Both the position numbers and the translations under genes were made by a program. Shown in pieces: positions 56,520-64,000 of a DNA stretch of 64,000 nucleotides. The stretch comes from Berberis thunbergii (taxonomy: Eukaryota; Streptophyta; Magnoliopsida; Ranunculales; Berberidaceae), in NCBI GenBank assembly GCA_003290165.1, contig QNQO01000682.1, forward strand, positions 496,001 through 560,000. Reading direction: 5' to 3'. Within the stretch, counting starts at the first letter, position 1, and each line of letters starts with the position of its first letter. The notes under the pieces are model-generated. The model worked only from the letters and a program-made list of their open reading frames with translations. It ran no database searches and had not been told where the DNA came from.

Positions 56520-58689
56520 CTGAGATCACAGGAAAATAGATATACAAAAATATTAATGCACTGAAGTAGTATAAGAATGAACAAGTATGAACCTGACAAG
56601 GTTCATGCCGGTTAGTGATAAACGCATTGCTTATCAGAAAGGTAAAACATGCAAATGTAAGTAAGTAACAGAAATGCAATGCAGGAATGACAATGCTTCC
56701 TGCTGGTAAAAAGGGCCACTAATTGTTAATAGAATAATCAAACCATTACAAAGAGAAAAACTGACAAAGGGATATCTGTACTCCTACTTTGATTGTCATC
56801 ACTATTGAATGACTACCTCTAATAGCTAATAGTAGGCTGTGTGGGTGAAAAGATCACCAATCCTAACATATCTACTCTCCTGTTTTTTGATAACACTGTT
56901 TCCTTTTATTAGGTTTATCAGGAGGTACCAAATTAATGTGGATACATATCATATCGTCTGAGACAACTATTCTTCCCTCTTTCACTAAAAAATATGGTGT
57001 TGCCATACTTCAGTGTTTATATGATTGAAGCCATCAGAAGCCTTCCTATTAATATGGCTAAGAGGTAGATAAAGTTATAAAGAACATCATGGAGCAGTGA
57101 AAAATAGGCAAAAGTTTTTATTATACAGCAAAAGAAGTTTACAGAATGTAAAAGAAAAACGAAGAGGATTTCACTGTAGGATACAAAGTTTCCACAGCGA
57201 ACAAAGAAAAAATAAAATATGTACTGTCGACACAATGTTGGTGGATGTGCAATGCCACAAGAAGACCAAGATATCCATGATAACCTCTCTTGGATTCAAG
57301 ACAAAGCACAAAGGTGTTGAGCTTTTGACTAAAACAACAGTGAATACCATTTTCAGGTTCGGGCTCAAACAACAATTGAAGATGCCTCAAATCATGGGTG
57401 GTGAGCCTCCCATGATGTTCACAGAGCAGCCCCCCCCCCCCCCAATCTCATTACTCCAACTGCAAACGTATTAAGAGTTCAAAAATTCTCTTCAATATGA
57501 GAAACTTGATTCAGAATCAACCTGCCTAAAAAAACTGATAAAATCATGGCCTTTACAAATGGCTAGGAGTCTACAATTTCCTCATTAAGATTATGCATAA
57601 ATAGTCTTGACCTATGTAACGACACTTTTTTTCAAACACATTTCCCGTGTCGGACACTAATTGGATTCTAGGACAACCGGAAATCTGTTGAGTACTACTA
57701 TCGAACTCTCCATACTTGGGTAATCCTGATTACATATAGTTTCAATTCTTTATGAATGTTACAAGCATATTATAGAAAGTTAGTAGTACATGTGTAGCAA
57801 TATGAATGACATGTGGAAGAGTATGATTAATATTATACAACTTATTGTTGAAAAAATAAAATAATCCTATACATGTCCCAATATTTTTTTTGTTCGACGT
57901 GTCCGCACCAACACCTGTGTCCGTATCACTGATGCATAGGTCGTAACTCTCTTGGAAAGGGTTACAAGAACTCCAAGATAGAAAAAGACTCTTGAAGCAG
58001 CCTAAGTGAAGCATCATAAAAGATCTTGCAGAGCTTGGTAGTTCCTGCCTTGAAGCTGGAAGGTGGCAGCCACCCGAAAGAGCTTCAGCAAGCAGTTCTG
58101 CAAAAAATATTGATAGGATAACCTGATCACTTTCCCGATTAACAAGTAAATTCAAGGCAATACTGATACACGATGTTGTCATGGACCAGGGCTAAATGTG
58201 CCACGTATGACACTACTCCACATATGAATGCCAAAAATGGCAAGCATAGCTAACTCCTTGAGCAGTATGCTAAAACTCAATAAAAGCTACCAAAGCGAGA
58301 CTCATGCATCTGGTTGTACTGGCTACAAGGCTGATAAGTTCTTAGTTTCTGCTATGTCATTTTGCTGGAACCACCTTATGCTTATAGAATCCACAAAATT
58401 GACTCTCCAAACTTCCACTTTTCAGATGAGCAGGTTTGAGATCTCAATCCCCACCAACGGATGTTGTTTTTTCCACATATGTGCCTCTTTTCAAGAGATG
58501 CTGACCCAAGAACCTTAAGAAAAAGATACAGAAACTAAAGAACAACAGGTGCTCATCCTCAACAGAAACTTTTGGAACCAAAGAAACATAACTTTGGTTA
58601 TTGCTTGTCTACCATCCATATGTCCAGCTTGGTGATGATCAGGACAAACAGTTTTGGGGTGGAAGTAAGTCAAATATTCTCCCAAGGAA
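56520..58689. other. Upstream intron or flank of TEX2-like gene, unassigned
   Basis: No membrane-anchor exon was recognised. Coding-like but unplaced pieces lie on the minus strand at 57390-57139 and 58182-57900. The second has an acceptor-like TTTTTTGCAG before an Ala/Leu-rich stretch, but its frames conflict. A run of 14 C at 57430-57443 is present. I assign no gene. Confidence 0.35.
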
Positions 58690-59290
58690 TGGTACGAAGC
58701 TGTGACCATTGTGGACATCCATTCCTCAACTGACCAGAGATTTAGCAAATCTGCACAACACCATGCCATTTTTTCTCCTTTGGGCAGTCCTCTGGGAAGA
58801 ATCTTGACAATGGACAACATTCTTAAGCAAAGTTTAGTAATCCTAAACCATTGTGGCCTCAGTCGTATTCAGGCAGAGAGTTGATCATGGTTTCATCATG
58901 TGATGCTTACTTGTCACCTTCTCAGAGCTCTTTGGAAGAATGCTTTGTCTGAATCCCAGATTAATGCCCCTTCCACAACCTCCTTCCTCAGCTAGGCAGA
59001 GCTTTGGGCTACATCCAGGGCTGCTAATCTCAACTCTTGGAAGATGGGCACGAGATAGACTCCATCATCCCGAGTGTGGGTGCTTTGGAGAGAACACAAC
59101 AACATAATCTTTAGAAATGTCCATAAGTCGTTAGAACCCTGTGGATAGATACTAAAATTAATCTGTGGATGTGCAGTAGCACTTGGGGTCTTTCCACTGG
59201 CTGGTTAGGGTCCCCTTCGCTCCCCCCTCCCCCCCCCCCCCCCCCCAACTGACCCTCTTTTCATATGTATAATACTTTTTGTTTTACTGA
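58690..59290 (+). pseudogene. L1-type LINE 3' fragment (zf-RVT region)
   Basis: Codons from about 58780 read GRILTMDNILKQ and then NHCGLSRIQAES, matching the reverse-transcriptase zinc-binding (zf-RVT) region of plant L1 elements. After shifts comes LWREHNNIIFRNVHKSL-like sequence (about 59080-59130). The fragment ends near a poly-C run (18 C at 59229-59246) and 'ttttactgatgaaaaaaaa', resembling a LINE tail. Dead. Confidence 0.65.
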
Positions 59291-59378
59291 TGAAAAAAAA
59301 TGTTTTTTAAAAAGTAAATCAATTGATAATCATCGTGATGATTACAACATTTGTGGCTTAATCAATAAACCCCAACAC

Positions 59379-60393
59379 TGTCGGATAGATTCGGACTACT
59401 AAACAAACAAAATTGCAAAAAAAAAAGTAATGGAATAAACAAATAACTTTTTATTCAATCAACCGAGTAACAGTGGGCAAACTACGCCCTTATTTATAAT
59501 TAACCTACCTTCTAAATCAAACTATAAACCTAATCGAAAAACAATGTGAGAACCCTAATTGGAATCCCTATTACAAAAACAACAGAATATCTAACATTGT
59601 TAAAATACTACTATTGCTAATATTAATAAATATCCTAATTACATCAACCTCCCCGGATTAAAGAAGCTTGTCCTCAAGCTTAAAGGGTGTAGTCGATGTC
59701 TTCCACCACTAAAGAAATAAGTTCGCTTTCACCCTCAACCGGAGGAACTTGTTTCATAAACTCTTGTTCATCAATCTCATCCGTCAACAACACAGATTTT
59801 CCTTTTGGACAATTACTTCGGAAATAGCCAGTCTCACCACACCCAAAACACCTAAGAGGGCCCTCAGGAGCAAGTCACGGAGTGCAAGTAGAAGTGCGTG
59901 GAAGAGCGCCAATGTTTGCTTCTCAGAGCGGTCCTGCAACTGTAACTTTGTTTCCGCTCGTGTTTATCTGTTCTTCCATTCTATTCCAATCCTGCGAGTT
60001 GGTTCTTCAACTCTTCATTGTTGCGGATTTTCTCTTGTTCAAACCTTGCATCCAAATAATCAGTTGAAGCATTCCATCTTTCCATGGCTTCAATTGTCTT
60101 TTATGCTTTTTCCTCCATCTTATTAGATTTTTCTTTGCGTAAAAGTCTGATTTTTGTCTTCGTCGTATAAAGGAATGTTTGCACTTATACCAATTGATAG
60201 ATTCGAACTATTAAATAAACGAAAGTAACGAAATAGACAATAAACAAAATAAACCAATAAACAAATAACTTTTATTCAATCAATCGAGTACCAATGGGCA
60301 ACCTACACCCTTATTTATAACTAACCTACCTCTTAAGTCAAACTATAGACCTAATAGCAAACCAATGTGAGAACCCTAATTGGAATCACTAAT
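59379..60393 (-). mobile_element. Small LTR element with gag zinc knuckle, truncated
   Basis: Direct repeats share 'cttttattcaatcaa' and 'atgtgagaaccctaattgga' (59379-59646 and 60195-60393). On the minus strand the primer-site-like TGGTATAAGTGC follows the right repeat and a GGGGAGG purine tract precedes the left one (TGATGTAATTAGG start). Between them the minus strand encodes a zinc knuckle CFGCGETGYFRSNC, with Tyr replacing His. The right LTR is cut at 60393 by a LINE piece. Total is only about 1 kb, so it is TRIM-like and non-autonomous. Confidence 0.7.
59846..59887 (-). pseudogene. gag zinc-knuckle remnant of the small LTR element
   Basis: The minus strand reads CFGCGETGYFRSNCPKG, a CCHC knuckle with the histidine changed to tyrosine (CCYC), so metal binding would be weakened. 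The neighbouring Glu-rich codons to the left continue a gag-like tail. Coordinates of the motif are approximate. Confidence 0.6.
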
Positions 60394-60616
60394 TGTCGCT
60401 AAAGACTTTGTTGTTGTGTTCTTTCCACAACCAACATAAAGCAAATGGAAGCAACTTCCATAAGAGTTCTCCTATTTGAGATAAATGTTTTGGGGTACTC
60501 CAAGTTTTCAACAAGTCCTCTAGAGTTCCCGGAAGTACCCAATGTAATATGAATAAACCTAGGTAGGAAGTACAGCCACACATTGGAGACCTAACTGCAA
60601 CAGATATGAAATGCAC
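60393..60616 (-). pseudogene. LINE zf-RVT fragment, inverted
   Basis: The minus strand gives LHWVLPGTLEDLLKTWS, then LPFALCWLWKEHNNKVFSDN, the C-terminal zf-RVT tail common to plant LINEs (W-IWKERN-R-F pattern). It faces head-to-head with the plus-strand LINE at 60690. Confidence 0.7.
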
Positions 60617-60689
60617 ACGACTCTCCAGAAATGCTCAAACTAAATCCACTTTAACATCCATAAAAGTTGGCTCATTTGAGTGGTTGTTT

Positions 60690-62078
60690 GGGTTCCAAGT
60701 CAAAGGAGGCACTTCAGTCCCTATTTTACCGTATGTTGATAATACAATATGTTTTTTGACTCGTCAACTGACCAAATCAGGCATACTCAATCCATACATT
60801 CATAGTCGTGTTGGGCCTCAAGGTGAACTTCACTGTTGTTTTGCATCCAGTTGGTGATATTGCATATACTTGCAAGAGCTTGCTAGAGTTCTTAATTGCC
60901 AAACACGTTCATTATTTTGAAATATTGGGTCTTCCATTAGGGTTCTGGTACAAGGGAGCAAGGGCCAACGAGCAAGGGACCAAGTAGTGGAATGTCTAAG
61001 GAATGAACTGGCGGGTTGAAAAAGGAGATACATCTCAAGGCTAGGAAGGTAACATTGATAAAAAGCACCTTATCTGGATCCCTGTTTTTCTAATGTCAAC
61101 CACCACCATTCCAGTTTCTGTGGTAAAATGAGATCGAAAAGATATTCAAAGAATTTTTGTGTGGCACCACAACTTCATCTGGAAAATACCATTTGCTCAC
61201 TCTAGCAACGTATCATCTGAAAAGTATGGGCTGCAACAGTCTGGGTGGAACGCCAACTCTCTCTCTCAACACCATATGGTTGGCACAATGGTGTGAGATA
61301 ATGAATCTGAAACAATTTGCTAATCACATATCCTATGAGGTAAACAATGGGGAAGGGGTAGATTTTTGGAACAACACTTCAATTAGTGATAAACCATTGA
61401 AGCATGCATTCGGCGATAGCATAATATCTCTCGCAACAAAGTATGCCTAGTCACACAATTCGTCAAAAGGAAAGGGAAAATGTTGAACAATCATAGGATC
61501 TTGCACTAAGAAGGGATTGAGAGATTGGGACGCAGCTAGAAAATACCACCCATTGAAAAGTTTCAAGAGAAGTAACTGAATTCATTCCCCGATGCATGGG
61601 TTTGGGATTCCAAATTTAGTTTTGTTAAAAGTCATGCTATGACCTGCTCAACGACATGCTCCCCAAAGCCCTGCTCCATTTGACTTCACATCTGCATGCT
61701 ATGACCTGCTCGCCGACTGCTCCATTTGACTTCAAATCTGCGTTGATATGAAGAAAAGAGATTCCTCCGAGGCCTAATTTCTTGATTTGGTCTATAGCTC
61801 ATGGAAGAACACTCACAATAGAATGAATAGATAATTTAGTTCCTCAAGGACTCATAATTGGGAACAAGTGTCACTTCTACGAAGAGACCTTGGAGACGAT
61901 AGGCCATCTATACGTGTCCAATCTCTAAGGAGGTTTGGGAAAGGTTGGATTTAGTTCTTGTCTTTTCTCTTGGGCAAATATGTTTGTCTAGCCATTTCTT
62001 TGTAGTTGTATCCTTTTGTGAGTGTGCCTCTCACAGTTTTTCCTCAATGAATTGGTCTTGCTTATGAAAAAAAAAAAT
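60690..62078 (+). pseudogene. L1-type LINE, RT C-terminus to poly(A)
   Basis: The RT catalytic block reads PYVDNTICFLT (about 60727), where YADD is usual; the second Asp is Asn. HYFEILGLPLGFWYKG (about 60915), a DKKHLIWIPV-like thumb, and NNGEGVDFWNNTSISDKPLK (about 61345) follow. Many stops and shifts. The 3' end 'aatgaattggtcttgcttatg' plus A11 (62067-62077) is a typical plant LINE tail. No endonuclease domain present: 5' truncated. Confidence 0.75.
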
Positions 62079-62481
62079 CCACGTGAAAAAACATTATTTT
62101 TATATAATAACGTACAATTCACTTACAAAAGCCACAAAGGCAGCGAGAAGATCAGAAGCAAACACATACAGGCTAAAACAAGAACCTATCATGGTTTTGA
62201 AAAATTTATGAAATTTACGCGTCAAGGCTCATTTCACGTCAAAACCCAAGGGTGAAACTTAAACTTCATAAAATCTACATTTTATGTTTTGAAATGTGAG
62301 AAGGTTTTTGTGTGTGTATAGATATCAATGTTTTAAAAATACGTGTGAGGCTTAAGCTTTGGGTGAGCTTCAAGGAAAGGCTTAGTCCCAACGCGTCAAT
62401 GGCTTATATTGAACATTTACGCCTTTCACAGATGTGCGCAACTTTGTTGTATTATATTTTATCATATTTACATGTTTTATT
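62079..62481. other. Non-coding, left part of a possible MITE
   Basis: At 62325 'tcaatgttttaaaaat' and, inverted near 62820, 'atttaaaaaccttga' could be the imperfect ends of a roughly 0.5-kb MITE, with GC-rich 'gaggc' / 'gcctc' words inside each. No target duplication was fixed. Confidence 0.35.
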
Positions 62482-63890
62482 ACAAGATCATGTGTCAATG
62501 TTAACTTACTTCGTACGTTAGATTTAATTTTAAAAGGCAAAAATAAGACCTGGCTGCACCTTCTATATGCCTTTTGGCCTTATTTATGAAATTTTAGAAA
62601 ATATAAATACATATTTTATTTTTTTCCCAATACATTGTTCATTATTTCATTTTTTTTTCCAATACATTGTTCTTTATTTCATTCGATATGTAATATTTAT
62701 ACAAATCAATTGATCAGTTATCTCTCGACGTAACGCTTCACTCACTTGTGATAGGCTTACGCCTCACACGCAAATCCAACTAACCGCCTCGCATCACGCC
62801 TCCACATTTAAAAACCTTGAGCATGACACCACCACTGAGGAAGCTTGGACAACAGCAAGCCCTACCAACCACAAAAGAATAGTGTGTGTGGATCACTTTA
62901 TTCTTCATTTTCCTTTTAACATACATCGTCTAGACTGCATTTCCTTTGAGTTGCACTACGCATTGCAAACAAAACATTTTCTAATTGTAGATTAAACTTT
63001 ATCCCTCCCGAATTTCAGTTCACAGTGAAAAAAATAACATCCGTTTCTAATTGGTGTACGTGTCTTATGCTCCTCAACCCAAAAGACAAAAATCAAAAGT
63101 TAAGTTTTAGACACATATAAATACCATTCACCAATTTATAAGATAATCAATTTTTCATAGTCAATAATTTGTATTATGTTTTACTTACAAGATCATGTGT
63201 CAGTGTTAACTTACTTCGTACGTTAGATTTAATTTAAAATGGAAAAAACAAGACCCGGTTGCATATATTTCTTTTGAGATACATTTTATGCCTTATTTAT
63301 GAAATTTTAGAAAATGTAAATACTTAAAATACAATAATAATGTTTCAATATTTCTTTTTTTTCCAATACATTGTTCTTCGTTTTATTCGATATCTAATAT
63401 TTATGCAAATCAATTGATAAGTTATCTCTCAACGTAAGGCTTCACTCATTAGTGAAAGGCTTACGCCTCACACATAAATCCAACTAACCGCCTCGCATCA
63501 CGCCTCCACATTTAAAAACCTTGAGACATAACACCACCACTGAGGAAGCTTGGATGGCAGCAAGCCCCACCAACCACAAAAGAATAGTGTGTGTGGATCA
63601 CTTTATTCTTCATTTTCCTTTAACATACAATGTCTAGACTGCATTTCCTTTGAGTAGGTGAGTTGCACTAGGCATTGCAAACGAAACATTTTCTGATTGT
63701 AATTAGCCTTTATCTCCCCCGAATTTCAGTGCAGTGTAAAAAAAAATAGAATCAGTTCTAATTGGTGTGAGTGTATTATGCTCCTCAAACCAAAAGACGA
63801 AAATCAAAAGTTAAGTTTCAGAGTCTATACATACACATATAGATACCATTTATAAGCTAATCAATTTTTCATAGTCAACAATTTGTATGT
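62482..63890. repeat. Tandem duplication, unit about 705 bp
   Basis: The sequence from 'acaagatcatgtgtca' at 62482 recurs from 63187 with few differences (for example gtcaatgtt/gtcagtgtt), through 'cgcctcgcatcacgcctcc' and 'gaatagtgtgtgtggatcac', to 'tttttcatagtcaa.aatttgta' at the end of each unit. Two units lie in direct orientation, head to tail. No gene is visible in either. Confidence 0.9.
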
Positions 63891-64000
63891 GCATGGTCTA
63901 TGATTCAACAGTAGTGTCCTGGTTCATGTCTTTTATTAACTGAAGAAAAATGTACAAGGCAGGAGCTTAAATACCCATTGGGGCATTTTGTGTGATAAGA

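Noticed and set aside
57742..58182. 146-residue minus frame with an Ala/Leu-rich stretch
   Set aside because: An acceptor-like site exists, but the coding sense conflicts between frames and no family is recognised; half of it is AT-rich non-coding-like sequence.

Overview
This is nuclear DNA from a flowering plant, most likely a eudicot with a TE-rich genome. It is AT-rich, with spliced genes using GT/AG introns, Ty1/copia and Ty3/gypsy retrotransposons with plant-type primer sites, L1-type LINE debris and many MITEs. I cannot name the species from the sequence alone. No bacterial, viral or organellar gene block, CRISPR array, tRNA or rRNA was seen.

The only apparently intact host gene is on the minus strand at about 42083-56519. 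It is the 3' six exons of a plant TEX2-like SMP-domain lipid-transfer protein, with splice phases that agree at every junction. Its N-terminal (membrane-anchor) exon was not found up to 64000. Its introns hold a foldback hAT MITE, a paired 215-bp direct repeat resembling a small LTR element, a MULE with long terminal inverted repeats carrying a broken tau-class glutathione S-transferase exon (a Pack-MULE), and a degraded LTR element with a Tourist-like MITE in one LTR. Other host-gene traces are relics: three terminal exons of a cytosolic prolyl-tRNA synthetase (19021-19675, minus; one stop and one frameshift), a 16-codon piece of a dihydrolipoamide dehydrogenase FAD-binding motif near 2184, and an unidentified exon-like pair at 40850-41171.

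Layout: 1-2822 non-coding with repeats and a hairpin; 2828-7283 a copia element with unusual TA..CA termini and a 5-bp target duplication; 7586-12304 a Tat-like gypsy element (minus) keeping only gag and protease, lying beside a broken PIF/Harbinger transposase (12305-12955); 13258-13546 a hAT MITE; 14344-15416 a non-autonomous MULE; 15721-17149 a probable TIR element; 17150-19020 featureless; 19021-19675 the ProRS relic; 20077-26300 a degraded copia element (minus) split by a 2.6-kb solo LTR with target duplication; 26293-36892 a 10.6-kb gypsy-type non-autonomous element with about 2.1-kb LTRs, a gag-like reading frame and a long reading frame of unknown content, whose 3' LTR is itself interrupted by an inverted solo LTR of the same family; 36893-39100 a second copia relic (minus) with mutated protease and integrase active-site residues; 39100-42082 mostly featureless; then the TEX2-like gene; 56520-64000 LINE fragments, a small gag-bearing LTR element and a 705-bp tandem duplication.

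The window is best read as a layered record of transposon insertions around one large-intron housekeeping gene. The most interesting items are the Pack-MULE, the gag-only retroelement with its uncharacterised open frame and same-family nested LTR, the TA..CA copia LTRs and the ProRS relic.
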